A stretch of 64,000 nucleotides of DNA, taken from the NCBI GenBank assembly GCA_022702705.1, contig CM040424.1:77937452-78001451 (forward strand). Reading direction: 5' to 3'. The first letter of the stretch is position 1. Every line of letters starts with the position of its first letter. The translations under genes were made by a program, and so were the position numbers. Below the pieces are notes generated by a model. It was not told the origin of the DNA. It made no database searches and saw nothing but the letters and a program-made list of their open reading frames with translations. This DNA is from Papilionanthe hookeriana x Papilionanthe teres (lineage: Eukaryota > Streptophyta > Magnoliopsida > Asparagales > Orchidaceae). Shown here one piece after another: positions 1-14,400 of this stretch.

Positions 1-640
1 CTAATGTGCTCGAGCATTTTACAATGCTGGCAAAAGAGAGGCCTGTTCTCCACCACAGCCTCTTGCCAAAACCCATCCGCACCATCAGTGATCCAAAAAC
101 GATCCACATCTGAAAGAGTGAAATACCTCTCCACCTGAACCCTGACACCACCTGGCGAGACCCTATCAAAAGTAGGTGAATCAACTCTGAGAGGAGTACC
201 GAGAGCTTGGCTTATGTTGTACAAAGCATGTGGATTGTACAAATGAAAGGAGACTGAAAGTTTGAACCACATAGGAACGATAGGAGGTTCGCTAGATGGG
301 TCAAAATCGAGAGTCCATTTGATAAGACTTCATATGAGTGCGATAATCAAAACAAATTGTTGAGCAAAGATTCTAGTATAATTTTCTTCCTTTTGTATTC
401 GAATTAGTAGGTGTCTGCCATCCAAAACTCCCGACTTCCATGCTCCAATAAGTTTCAGATTCTCAAAAAAATTTTCTAACTAAATCATCTTGGGGTAACC
501 AAATTGGAATTTCCCAACTAAAGTGAACTTAATATTATCAGAAAGAACCTTCATTTCCTGGGTGGTGAAGATAACAGCAAGTTTCTCATCCTTAACACCT
601 ATCGGCCTGATAAAAGCATCCTGTCTTTTTCTAGCCGCAG
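1..640 (-). pseudogene. Decayed DUF4283 ORF1-like fragment
   Basis: Read on the minus strand, 1-480 gives pieces of a DUF4283 protein: a SWKSGVLDGRHLLIRI-like stretch near 400-440, WTLDFDPSSEPPIVPMWF near 250-320, FWITDGADGFWQEAVV near 70-110 and the start of a zinc knuckle (CQHCKM) near 20-40. Stops and frameshifts break it. It resembles the copy at 25894-27613 (shared FWITDG-DGFW) more than the other copies. The 3' end lies left of the window. The 5' limit is unclear. Confidence 0.6.
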
Positions 641-2276
641 TGTCATGATATGTATATATTGATTGATTGCACTTAAAGTTTTACGCCTTGCCTCACGAAC
701 AGAGAACGTCTCAATATACAATTGTGCAATTTTAAATATGGATAGGACTGAGCTCCCATTGAGCCAATCTAATCATATTCCCAATTAAGATCGAAGTTAA
801 CAAGATTGACCTCAAAATATGTCAATCCGATCTTCATGAGGACTGGAGTCAACAGGATTAAAACTTTTAAAGTGGATTACTCTAGTTACATGAGAAGATT
901 TGACACCAATGGATGCCTAGGAGCAGGGGCTTGTAGGGTAATTTGAAAAGTAAGTGGTTGATTTGAAGATTGCTCCAAATAAAAAATACAATGGAGAGAA
1001 GGCTAACATGGAGTAGTTTGAATTTAAAAGAAGCAAAATAACATATTGTCAGGTATCAAAAGGAAGAACAATATATCACAAATTGTGAAGCAACCATGAG
1101 CTCCAATAGTGCATAAGTAGTATGGGTTGTCGATGCCATAAGTTGTGAACACAAGTGATCCATGAGCGTAGACTTGTATGAGCTCAAGCACGAGAGGGAG
1201 CAAGTGCCATGAATTGAAGTGAGGCCAAAGTAGCTGCAAGCAAAAGCGTAAAAACAACTTCCATATGCGTGCACATGATGCAAGTTGAAGGGGCGTGAGC
1301 ACTCCTTCATGTAGATGTTGGAGCACAAAGTGCTTAGTCTAATCATAGTGCGAGGGCATCTTGTGCAAGGGTGTTTGGGTAGACATATGGAGCATGCCAA
1401 ATATATATGCATGTATACACAAATGTGTATATATATAGAGATACGCACGTACGCACAACCGGATGGACATACTTTTCTTTTCTTAGCCTTACCAATAACA
1501 GTGGGTTTATTCACTATTTAATTTGAATTTCTAGAGATAAAACGGCCAGATAGTAAGATTAATAAAATTATAGGCAAATGGCTAAGGTTTAATGGGAATG
1601 GTTCTTAAGGAGACCCTAACTTCATTCTAATAGATTGTCTCAATTCACTTTTCCTATTTTACAGAATTTTTTCCTTCATCTCTCGTTTTCTCTTGGGTTT
1701 GAGCCTTAACCTCTCTGCCATGTAGCCACAACGCCTCATTTAAGTGGCTGCTGGAATTTTTAAGGCTAATGGTTTTTCTTCATCTTCTTGGCCGTGTTGG
1801 GAGATGGTTAGACTTGAGTTTTATCCATCTGCTCTTGGAATTAAGCATGGCCTCAACTTTTCAATACTACCCTGGAATTTTCAACTCCTAAGTATGGATA
1901 TGACTAAAGAAAACTAGTATAAAGGGTAAAAAAATACTTATTGAATTGATGTAGAATATTATTTAAGACAAATTTTGTAGGTATACAAGAGCATGAAATT
2001 GAAAAAGTTTGTTAAGATAACAAGATATTTATTGATTGCCGGAGGGGTTGAGATTTGTATTTTTCTCAATTTGCTGAAGTTAATTCTGTGCGGAACCAAA
2101 TCTAGAACTAATGCAGATATGATAAAAGACTTCCGTGTCACGATATTATTTCAGTGTTTGTTGAGTATCAACTGTTTTAAAACTTCTTTTGTTAATAATT
2201 TTATTCAACAACTTCTTGATGGGCCATGCATTTCAGTAGCCATTTTGATTTTATTAATTACTTTTCTCTTTTGCAG
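640..2276. other. BCHC intron sequence, no gene recognised
   Basis: AT-rich DNA upstream of exon A. Short ORFs on both strands at 1024-1521 have no recognisable domain and overlap one another. A short alternating-purine/pyrimidine stretch (TATATATG...TGTATATATATAG) lies near 1398-1440. Nothing else was identified. Confidence 0.5.
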
Positions 2277-2471
2277 GTATGGCATGCTGTTAGCAAGGAC
2301 AGAGTAATTCTACGCAAAGAATATTTAGAGGCAATTATTCCAGCATATATAGCAATCCTAAGACGATGGCGGCCTCTCTTGGCTGGAATTCATGAATTTA
2401 CTTCTCCAGATGGTCTAAATCCTCTTTTTGTTGATGACCATGCGTTGGCATCAGATACAATGCCTATAGAT
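2277..2471 (+). CDS. BCHC: BCHC exon A (first exon in window)
   Basis: Coding exon of 65 codons reading VWHAVSKDRVILRKEY through DTMPID. It follows a T-rich tract ending in TTGCAG (AG at 2275-2276) and is followed by the donor GTGAGT at 2472. It includes RRWRPLLAGIHE and the LNPLFVDDHAL region, both conserved in plant class-C BEACH proteins. The open frame runs upstream into the intron, but the acceptor and the conservation set the boundary. No earlier exon was found in 1-2276, so the preceding intron is at least 2.3 kb long. Confidence 0.9.
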
Positions 2472-5400
2472 GTGAGTTTGTTACTTTCAGCTAGAATATA
2501 TTTTTTCTTAAATTTTTTATTTTGCCTTATTATAATTAGCTCTTGCATATTATTAATTATTTATGTATCTCAGTATATTTGTAGGGATATGTAAAATACT
2601 AATTCCACCTTTCAATAAATGCAGGTGAAAATATGAATATGTTAACATATGATTGGCTTCAAAAGATTTCGACCTGTTAAGATTGAGCGCAATAAGGGTA
2701 TTTAATTCTATGCATGACCCTAATACATGTTAATAGAGAAGATAGATGATGGGGCAAGGACTAGAAGAGATATATTTACTTGAGCCTATTAGAAAAAAAA
2801 TATCGTACTTTTATTTTTTAATAAATGCCTCAACCTAGCTCTCTAAATCTCTGTTATAATGAGGGGGCCTGAAGTATACAAATAAATTAAGAAATATTAC
2901 AATTGGTTTTAGATAAATCCTAATAAGTTGACAAGGCAATGAGCTTCATATAAATACTGTCGTAAATTAGAATCGTCGAGTTCGACAATACAATAGTCAT
3001 CGATAATTTTTTTTCCTCTTTCTTGGTTCAACTTGTTCTACTAATTTCTGATACTCATAGAAGAGTCTAGCATGAATTTGAAGTGCTCGTATTCATGAAA
3101 AATGCGATGATGCCTATAACCTCTAAAAGATGTCAGCCAGTTTTCCTGGCTATTGCGGGCAGCAAAAGTTGTCCCATCTTTAATTTCACTCAAAGAGAAT
3201 CTTGATATTGTTGTGAAATAGTTCAGGATGGTTTGGAAGTTTTTGAGACAGGTCCAATGCAACCATTGAGAGTTGTTTAAGTAACGAATAATAGCACAGC
3301 GAGTGCTTGCTGTGGGAGCAGTGTGGGGTTGCCAGGATCGTAGCACAGAGGGCTGAAGGCTTGGTTTTGAGCAAAGAGGTTGTGAACATTAAGCACTATC
3401 TCGCCCCCAACGGGGCCAAAGTGCATTGTCAGAAAGCTTGGAAGGGGTTAGTACCAAAATAGCATAAAGAGAGGGTTTTATGCTCGAGCCACTATCTAGG
3501 AGTGGACTGTGATGTGGAGATCATGCAAGCGGGCTTTGTATGAGCATGCAAATCAAGTTGGAGTAATGACTCAATGGCATGGCTAGGTTCTTATATGCAG
3601 TGGACAACATAGGATTTGGGCATGCAGTGTAAGTGCGAACATGGCAGTGTAGCAAGTCAAAGCAGTTAGCAAGTGAAGCGTGCGAGGGATCGAGTAGGTG
3701 GAGGCATGCTATTTGGTAAAGTTGATAGGGTGGAAATAGATGAGCATGTGAATGAGTGTGGGCAAGCAATGACAATAACGCTTCCTAGAATGAAAGTTGT
3801 GGGTGAGGATCGTCAATGGATTCTCTTTAATACCAGCTTGGAAATTGATGAGCATGTGAACGGTTGTGGGCAAGAAAAAATAGTAACTCTTGCTGGAATC
3901 GAAGTTGTGGGCGAGGATCGTGGCTCGTAGGAATATGGGAGAGCGTTAGAAAGAACTTGACATGAGAGATCAGTGATGATTATAAAGCAGATATATCATA
4001 ATTTTATTTTATATTTAGGGTCTATTTGGGATACTTTAGCCTTCTCTGAAAGTCGTTGTAGATCTGTTGTGAGAAAAAAAAAAAAAACATTTTTTAAAGG
4101 CTGTTGTGTGTATTATATATTTTTTATTATGAAAATTTCAACATCTTATTTCTTACATTGTCAAACTCTATTAGATCTTATTGTTAAAAAAAAAAAAAAA
4201 CTTCCCTCTATAGAAATTTTTAAAATAAAAGAAAATTGTATCCAAAAGCAATTGTGACAGCTTTTTTAAAGAGGGAAGCTATGAAAAAGTTGCCCCAGAA
4301 GGATCGTCAATCAGTGCTTCAGCATAGTCCACGTGTTCTATATTTATTGAGGGCGGCCCTGGTTTAGGAGCTATTAAATAATACTATAATTAGCAGTAAA
4401 TAAGTCCTGATGAAAATTACATCGGAAGAAATAATCTTAATAAACAAAATCCAAAATTTTGAAGGTATAATTGCTAAATAAAATAAAGGAGTATTTAATT
4501 GATTGTGTTATCAAACGCTGAATGTCAATTTGAATTGGACAGGGAATCATCCCATGTTGCCTATCAATTTGAATTTTCAGTTTTAGCTTGGATGAGAGCT
4601 TTAATGTAGAGCTTCCCAATAATTTGACCCCAAAATTTATTTTACTGACCTCACAAATTATTGATATCTTCTTGATTAATTTTCTTCTGATGCTGTAGGC
4701 CGCTCTCTATATGACATCCACTCGGTGGGCTGCTGCTTTTGCATCCCCTCCTGCTGCAATGGCACTAGCAATGGTCGCTGCAGGCGTTGGTGGTGACACT
4801 ACAAGACCTGTCAAATTTTCAGCACCTAAGCATGACCCATCATTTTTTGAGAGAAAACCTGTCAGTCTAACTGCACTGTTAGGTCTTCCAAAAGTTCCTG
4901 ATTTGCAGAACAAATCTTTTCCTGCACCAAAAGAGACAATTTCTGCAAGGGCTGCTGCGATGGTTGCTACACGAGACCATGAAAGCTTGGCCAAGATTGG
5001 TTCTGTTAAAGGTCTTAGTGCTGTAGCAATGGCAACGGCAGCGCAAAGGAGGAATGAATCAGACCTTGAGCGTGCTAAGAGGTGGAATACTACAGAGGCC
5101 ATGGGAAGTGCATGGACTCATTGCATTCAGTCAGTTGACTTGAAGCCAATATTGCGAAAAGAGTATTCTACATTACAGAATGGTTACACCAGTTTATTGG
5201 TTGAAAGCTTAGCTCTAATACGAAACATGCAGCATATGGAGGAATGTTGGTTTCATACTTCTTTCCTTTGTGTTGCTTCGGAGTTGATTTAACTGAAACT
5301 TCTGTCTTGCAGATTAGTAGACGTTCCCAAGTTCTCTCTTTAGAACAACTACGCACATTCACTGGGGGCAGAGCCTGGAGGAAATTTATTCACTGCCTTA

Positions 5401-8400
5401 TTGAAATAGACAGACTCTTTGGTCCGTTTAGTGACAACTTGTCTAGTCAGCGAGTAAGCTTATTTTTTTTATTTAGCTTATGTAGTATCTACATTATACA
5501 TATAATGCTATTTTATAGTTCATCATACCTTTTCTTGTTTGTAAAGCATTATTATTATTATTTTTTATTTTTATTGATTTCAACATCTATAGGTCTTTTG
5601 GAAACTAGACTTTATGGAAGGTTCTTCAAGGATGCGGAGGTGCTTCAAAAGAGACTACCATGGGTCTGAACATTTCGGGGCAGCTGCTAATTATGAAGAT
5701 CATGTCTCACAGCCAAAATCCGATGGAACTTCTATTGGATACAGCAAAAATAGCAGAGAAACTTCATTTGCTGCTGACCTTACCTCCAATGTTTCCATTC
5801 TTGTGGCAGAGGCAATTTCTATTGATGACGGAAATGAAAGTGAGGAGCAAATAGAAAATGGTATCCTTGACAATATGACTAAGACTCAGCCCATGATGCT
5901 AGAAACTGCAGAATGTTCTACAGATGAAAGCAATGCCAAAACTTCCGCAGCTTCACTTGATGTAGTACAGTCGATGTCAGTGATGGCATCTAGACATATG
6001 CCAAATGACTATGATGAAAAAGTTATTCTTGAACTATCTTCGTTGATGGTGCGGCCACTGAAGGTTGTGAGAGGAACTTTTCAAGTATGTACAGCCATTT
6101 TATACTTCGAACTCTCTCATAAGCCTTTTTTTTTTTTTTTGCTAATTTATATTCAAATTAGCATCTGCAGTCATGTTTAGATTAGGATATTGTAATGGCG
6201 GTGTAGATCAATTAGCCTTTCATTAGTATAAAATTTTAATATTAAATATCTTAATTAAAGTTACTAAAACTCATCTTTATAACTTCTAACTATTGGTTGA
6301 GCCCTAATCCGCTCAAAAAAACTTGTTTTCCCCCTTCTGCACGCGGGATCCGCACATCGTCATACTCGCCTGATTGTCATCGCATGAGAACTCCTCTACA
6401 GAGCCGCAACGCCTTGTTCTTCGACTCCTTCTATCACGACTCGACACAACGCATGGAACCTTCGTTCGATCGGTCGGAGAGTCGCAGTCCTTTCCTGCAA
6501 CAGAGCTGCTCAACCTTCAGGTAAGTCGATTGTGACAATTTATAGAGCGATATTGCTCTTTTGGTTTCCCGACTCCTCGCTTCCTCTCCTTGTCTTCGGT
6601 TCCCTTTGGTATTCGAAACGAGATGTCACACTCGCTATCGAGCCCCCTTTTTGTTCTTCCGGAATGGAAGATCGAGGTATTGGGAGCATTCGGGGTCTTT
6701 CGAACGGGTGTCATGAGCTATTCAATAACTTTTTTTTTTGAATTTAACTTTAATTATTAATTTACTTAATTATTTTCATTAACCAATGTAGTGAAGTTTT
6801 TTTTAATAAATTTTGATTGAATGATAGAAAAATGATTATAATTACACGTGATATAACTTGAATCAATTAAAAGATGATTTCAACAAAGAATGCACAAACC
6901 TCATGTTGAGAGCGTTACCCAAGTGTATAAACCTCGGAAACTTTGTGTATCATAGGTAAAGTGACAAGAAGATCGTAGCCTTTGTGCAAGGTGAGAATGG
7001 TGAGATGATAAATTCCTTCATCCAAGGCAAGAATTGCCAGAATGTCATAATTGAGAACTTTGTTTCTCCGTTGAAGCCTTGAAAGCTTCATGTGTCAACG
7101 ATGGTGGTTAGAATGTCGTAGAATTCATTCAAGGCAAGAGCACTGAGTGGGTTCAAGTCCTTGTGCAAGGCCATAGGAGTGGCTAATAGATCAAAGCTAA
7201 TAACCTTTTTTTGTGACAAGCTTTACAAGCTTTAATGTTTCGCATTGGAGGAAAGAGTTGTGTTCTTAGTTGCATAGAAGGTATGATGTCATTCTAGGGT
7301 GCCTAAGAGGGGTGAGAATAGAAAAAAGGCATTAGGAAAGTTGTAGAATGGGTCTCGGGAGTGGAACGACAGATGTCAGTTGGATTCTGGTGTGAACGAT
7401 GAGATGGCAGCAAGTTGTAAGCAGAAAAGTGCTCTTTTCCTGTTAACAAACAGCAGCTTGCAGTAAGTTGGACGACGAAGGTGGTCTTTGAAAATTCGGG
7501 AGAGATCACCACCTCAATCTTATTAAGTTACAAACACACGAATACAAACACACGACTAGATCGAAAAAACTAGGAGAAAGCCATAACAATCCAAAGTCTT
7601 TTTAAACAGCAAAACACCACCTATAAGTAGTCTTCTAAAAGGAAATAGTCTAATTAGAAATAAATGAATAGGTAATAAATAGAAAATGAATGAAATATGC
7701 TTAAAAAAGGAAAATTCGAGTGACTCCATCGGCTGCACTTTAGCCCGAATTGCGGCTTCCCGCGATTTCGTGTTTCATGGGCTGCGAAATCATGGAATCC
7801 CACAGAACTAACGCTCTGCATCATTCTCTTGGGCTAAAAGATGCTTCTTTTTCTTTAGCACTTGGATCCCGTTGTCAAATGTTCTTTCCCACAACCCTTA
7901 AGGAGATTTCCAATGTTGTGCTTCACCCCTCTTGTTCGACCATCTGTCGGTGGGTGCATTGCTAAACATACTTGGACTGAGCACTCAATATACTTCATTG
8001 CATAGTTTTTCATTTTCAATTGAAGCGATGCTGGACTGTTTTCAATAATGGCAATGGAGGGGGTAAATTGAAGGTCAGAGAATTTTGAACTACTCTAGTA
8101 AGGGTTGCACTACCTCAAATATTGTCTTTTCCCTAACACTATCTTCTAACTCCATGCAGGCCAGTTTCATTGGAGTCTCTCATAGCCTGTAGAAATGTGG
8201 TATGACCTACTAAAGTTTTTGTCTCCGTCGTATTATCCACCACGAATAAAACCTTCAATGGTAGAAGTACAATATACTTTCATCTTTGATAAATGAGTAG
8301 GTGTTTTAGCGACCATCATGAAGTGTACCCATAATATAGTCATGGTCGACCGAAAAGAATGTGAACATATTCATAGGCACAATATCACATCAAATTTGAG

Positions 8401-11400
8401 TATGCAGCTCGTCTCCTAAGAAAATTTCAAGAGACATTGGTCAACTATGATCTTATTTGGTTTATTCAATAATGATGCAGAATATGGTTGGGAATGCTTC
8501 TTAATTATGAGTCCCAATTTATCCATCATATGTGTAGATGTCATATTTTCATAATTAACTCCATTTATAACGGGGTTGCACACATTTTCCTTCAGGTGTA
8601 GCGGATATGAGATATGTTGTGACGGAGCCATTGTTGCTCTGACGCGGGAGCTTTTTCCAAGTCGCGACACTGTAGCTGCTACAGTACCACAGCCCAAATT
8701 TCCTCCCCTTTCCTTTTTCATTTCCTTCTCTCTTCGCTTTTTTCCTATGATTTTATTATTGTATTTCCTACCTATTTTATGCCTGCCTTTCTATTTCTTT
8801 CCTTTTCCATGAAATTCTCTATTATAAATCCTTGCATATTATAGTACTTCATTTCTATTTTATTTCCTTATTGAAAGCATTGCTTAATATAAGTCATAAT
8901 CTCTATCATATATGGAGGCTGTTTTACTTTGAAAAAGGGATTTGAGATGATGTAGATTTCTGAGTTCTGCCTTTGAGGAATTCTTCCCTTCCGGGGGCTG
9001 TATTTGACGGCGAGAAGGTGCTATGACTGTAACCCGTTTGCGTTGGTGACCGTCTTGGAAGGCTTGGGTGGTGCTCCGGCTGTAGCTCGACCCCAGAAAT
9101 ACATTTTATCTTTTCGCAGCCTTTATTGAAAACTGTGTTGTGTCTTTATGTTTGTGTTGTTGTTTTGTTGTCATTTATTTTCTGTTTTAATGAGTCCTAT
9201 TGTAATTTTTGAAATTAAGCAGTAATATTGTTATTTCTTTTGTGGTTTGGGCCAACTCTAGTATCATGCGGCTTAGCGTGAACAACTCGTCGGATTACAT
9301 GCATCTCTTACATCTGCGAGCATCTAGTATTTCTCTCTATTCTCTTCTTCTGGGTCTTCACCCTCTGCCTCCTCCTTTACACCTTGCTCAATAAAAAGAT
9401 ATCACTATTTCGTTTAAACAATCAGAAACAATGTGCCGAAAATCATGGCACTTGAAGCACTTTATAGCTTGGACAGATTTGGTATTGCTAGAGATCTCTA
9501 CTTTGCCTCTATTCTAAACTAATTTTCTTTTAGTGGGGTAGCCTGACATGCTTCATTGTGTGATCTTGTTACTTGGTTAAAATGTGTTTGAAGAGTGGTG
9601 TGGATCATATGTTGTTTAGTTATTTTTCACTTTCAAAGCTTGGGTCTGAATCCTATATTGTACTTGGATCATGTTGCCATTAGATGGTGTCAATCCTATC
9701 AAATATTGAGTTATGGTGTTCTCTTCAGGCTTTACTAGTTCACACTTCAATATAAGTTGCCTTGACTCGGTTGTATACTCCCCTACTGAGAGATGTTTCT
9801 GCAGTAAACGGTAGAATACATCGTGTTTATAATGTACTGGTAGGTACTTGCTTTACATTTCCTTGTCATCTTAGTGATTTTATTTTTCATCACATTAGCT
9901 TAGGCACTTCAAATTTTTCCACCACAAAGATGCACTCTTGATTAATATAATGGGTACTAGCTTTATTATTTTGTCTAATGAAACGTTATTGTACTCAAAG
10001 ACACGATCAACTCTCTGGAGGCGGAGGCACTTGATGAACTCATCTAGATCCGTGCGACTGTCAAAATTAGGCAATTCAATCTTTAATTCAACGTAGTGGA
10101 CTTTACTCTAATACTCTATGTCAAATCATTGTTGTATTGGTTCTTCATCACTAGAAACTGTCTGGTAAAAGGGAGAATTCTTTTTCTTGATCCGACGAGT
10201 CAACATTGTGACTATGGGTGACCTCTTCGGGTTACCTTTTCTCGATTTGTTTTGATATCCTATAATGAACTCTTGGGCACCTCTTTGCAAATTTCTTCTA
10301 GTTGATATTATGTTGGGTGTAGGGTTGCAATTAAAGGTTGGTCAAGGGCTTAGCATTTGGTGGTAGGAGTTGGAGTGATTTTTTTTAGGAGTTAGGAAGA
10401 TTGGATTTTGAATAGTTTAGATTTAAGGCTATTAAATATGTTAAGATTGGATTCAGGCATGAATGGCGAGATGACAGCAAGCTAGAAGCGGAAAACTGCT
10501 GTTTTCATGCAGCCAAGCAGCAATTTGCTGTAAATTAGATGACGAAGGAGGGTAAATGTCTGGGAGAGATCACCACCTCGATCCTATCATATTACAGACA
10601 CGCCACCTAAGAAGAAGCAAGGATACAACACTTTGATAGAAAAACCAGGAGAAAACCTCTCCAAATAGCATAACAAAGCCAAAAGTTCCTTTCAAATAGC
10701 AAAAATAGCCTATAAATAGTTTCCTAATTGGAAATAACCTTATTAAAAATTAAAGAAATATGAAATAAATGAATAGAAAATAAATAAAAAAGGAATGAAA
10801 TATGCTAAAAATGAGAAAATTCGGGTGAGTCTATCTGCTGCATTGTAGTCCCAATCACAGCTTCAGTCCACGGAACACACACGGTGTGTTAAGGTGAGAG
10901 CAGCAAGAGCACAAAACCGAAAGCCCTCATGTACATAATGCTATTCCCGTAGCCATAGGCATTGCATTCAAGATCGTCTGGATGCCATAATAAATGCAAA
11001 TGGAAAATGAAATTAAATAATAAATAAAATATAAATAATAACAATATTAATTTTAAACATGAAATCATATAAATTAATATGGCACACTATGTGGTATGTG
11101 CAATGTGCACCATTGCCTTATATAGTGTAAATAGTGTGCACTATTTTAACCCTCTGCACCTTGCAATGAAATGAGTATGGGAGTGCACCACACCACTCTA
11201 TGCGTCATATTGTGTGCTACTTATTCTATTAAGATGTATGATCATGGGTGGTAGCATGTGAGCCAGGTCTCATGGAAAGCTTTCCACATTAGTTCTAGCT
11301 TGCGGGTAAGAGAACTTGGCGTGTGGGGGTAGGTTCAGGAGCGAGATTAGGTGTGGCGAGAGTGGACATGGCTGTTGTAAGCGAGATTGAGATTTGTAAC

Positions 11401-14400
11401 AGGAGACAGGGGAGTGATGGTAATGGCTAGGACTAACTTGACTATAACACAATGTTTGTGGAGAAATTTAGTGTCTTATTCACTGGAAATTTCTTTTATT
11501 TATAATGTGAACAAATATAATATTTTAAGGTCCATCTAATTGAAATGCATCTCACTCAATATATAGACAGTTTTTCTATTTAATTTTATCGCTCGCCAAC
11601 AGAAAGGAGCACAATTTGTTCAGACGTTGTTTTTCATGAGGTAGATGTGTGATCTTCACCAGCAGAGGCTTTGATCAGCTTCTTCTTTGAAAGCTTGAGT
11701 ATCTCAGTTATTCATCTTTTATTTTTGGTCTACTACTGTTAGCCTAATAAATGTTGGCAGCTAAAATAGTCTTGAATCTGAGAGCTGTGAACAATTATAT
11801 AAAGCAAGGGTGGTATCACATGCGTTGTTTTTTATCATGTGGGTAATACCTATCTGTGCATAGACAATGGGATTTAAAATCAAATAAATGAATGCTTTGG
11901 ATTGAATATCAGTTTAATTAAAGATTTAACGTTCATAGTCTTTGTTTGACAAATTTTGGAATCAAAATTTAGTAGCAATGTTGAAATTAAATTTGTAAAA
12001 TCTTGCTTGAATGGATTCTTGAGGATCCACAGGAAAGGATCCACAGGATTTTTGAAGTTTTTTTCCTAGTGCTCTGTTACCTACTAGTCGAGTTCCTGGA
12101 TATGTTTTGATGTAAAGTTGATGCTAGTTCTGCTAAGCCTTGTTGATTACAGCGAATTATTATATACTTGTGTCTTGTTTGTATAAAAGCCCTGACTTTG
12201 TTTTCATCTCTTTATAAAGTATACTTCTTATCTCAAGAGTAAGATCAATTTATTTTCTCATTGATACAAAGATGCCTTCTTGGCATACGGTTAACTTTTT
12301 GAAAATTTGTTTTAAGCTTTACAAGCTCTGTTATTTAACTTGCTTTCTTTGCTCCTTTTGAATAACTGTCAATTATCATCTTTTCAGATTACTACCAAAA
12401 GAATTAATTTTTTAGTTCATAAGCACTGCAATGGAAGTTATATGCTAGACCAATCAGCCCCGAATTGTCAAAATGAGAAAGATCGGAGCTGGTTAATCTC
12501 TTCACTTCATCAGATGCACAGTAGAAGGTTGTACTCGAAACTTATTTGTGTGTGTTTTTATGTTTTTTTTTTGCCAGTTATTGTTAGAAGGTAGAGGATG
12601 CAAATGCACATGTATTCATGGTGGGGGAGGCTGAAAAGGGGAGTATAAAGAAGAAACTTTGCATACACAATTTGCAAAGATTAGCGTATACCACTGACCA
12701 AAAGAGAGCACCCAAATTTGTATTAAGAATAATTCCATTCATCTGATGTCAATCGTTAATGATCCGTATACTAGCCAAGATTTTTTATTTATATAATTAG
12801 GGTTACAAACTAAATATCAAGTATTTTGAAATCAAATCTAATCTTGCTAAACATTCAAATTCAAATTTATGGTGCTTAAGAAAATAATACTATTATTAAA
12901 AAAGGCACATAAATAATATATAAAAAAAGAGAAATATGCAGGGTGCAATCCCCACTTCCCTCACTAGTAATAGTAATAATAATAATATTATTATTTTTAA
13001 TTGAGTCAAAAAATTTTACATATTAATGTATTTGTTTACAAAAACGCCAATTAACTATCAAAATGTTGATCTGCAAATCACTGCAAAATGTTTGCGTCAA
13101 TCTGAGTAGTCATTACTCCTAACACATGCATATTGCATCAAAATGTATGCAGTCACTAAATGATGAATGAATATAAACCTCACACATTTCAGTGAAAACA
13201 TCTCTCCAAACAAGAATATGATAATAGAAATTAGAGTGGCTTCAACGTGTTGCAGACATTTTAAGGAAAAATGAATATACTTCAAAAGCTCGAAAAAGTG
13301 TTCAAATCTCTTTAAGAAGCATGCCAACCCATTATCTAATTAGACATATCATTATGTTGAATGTATGCACACTTGAATAACTTGAAAGGCGAAAGGATGC
13401 TCCTAATGGTTTGAGATATTTGAAAAAATGAGGAAAAAAAATGAAAAGTTGATCAAATCCCAAAAAAATATATTAATTTTTTCTTTTAAAATTTTCATAA
13501 AATATTTTGAGCATTTTCAATCCTTCTCTCATGCTTTTTGTAGCATTCAATTCCTATATTCTTGATTGAAAATTATAAAAAAAATTCCAAATTTTCTTTA
13601 AAAATATCAAAGCACAACAAATGCCAAAGATACTGTGGGATTTTACTTCTAGGTTAGTTCTTTTTCAAAAAACAAAGTCAAGAAGGCTCTTAAGCATTGT
13701 AACAATCACATGATTTGACAGTTCAAATTTTTGCATCGTTAAAATTGGGAATGTTCAATATATATTGCATCTATTTAAGTAAAGCATCGTAAAATCTATA
13801 GAATAGCTTTAATTGGAAGATCTGTCTTACAGTCGGGTGGGGGTAATTATCACAAGGACTTGTACTTATGGGTGACCTTGAACCATAGATAATACATTTA
13901 CCTGAGAAATCTATAAATAGAAACTTATATAATTATACTTTTTTTTGCTGGAAAAATCAATGTAAAACCACTCAAATATTTTCTACAATTGGGTGGAGGG
14001 TTTCTAACAGCCCACATATACACTGATCTATCACTAATTAGGCCAAATATATTGGGTGTCAGGAATATTATCATCGACACCGATATTCTTTTCAATTCTA
14101 CCTTCACCATCATTAACAAAATAGATGGTTTTCGAAGTAATGCACTGAGAAAAAGTGTAGGTTGTCATTATCGCGTTTTTCAACTATGTTAGGGTGTATT
14201 CTGGCCATGTCATTACATACTAGTTCAGTTTTTTTTAATTTTGAAAAAAACACATCATAATTTTAAGTGTGTTGTAGGGATATTCATATTCGATGTATGT
14301 TCTCCTTGAAATATTTTTTGCTCATACGATGGGTGCGGTGATCGATAATCACAATCGAAGAGGATTCTCCCAATAAAAATGCTCACAAATTTGAGATAAA

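Larger units (their letters stand above)
6085..12387 (+). other. BCHC intron 4 (6.3 kb)
   Basis: Runs from donor GTATGT (6085) to acceptor TTTTCAG (12387). It holds a GC-richer exon-like stretch (6290-6530), an antisense gag-only LTR element (about 7284-10880) and AT-rich sequence from 10880 to 12387 in which no domain was recognised. Confidence 0.7.

Noticed and set aside
1024..1521. Three overlapping ORFs on both strands
   Set aside because: Cys/His-rich low-information text, no shared domain, mutually overlapping.
4707..5102. 131-aa antisense ORF
   Set aside because: Shadow of BCHC exon B, which has strong homology on the plus strand.
5246..5312. Donor GT at 5246 for the odd intron
   Set aside because: Joining 5245 to 5313 gives TAT TAG, a stop at the second codon; homology supports 5241.
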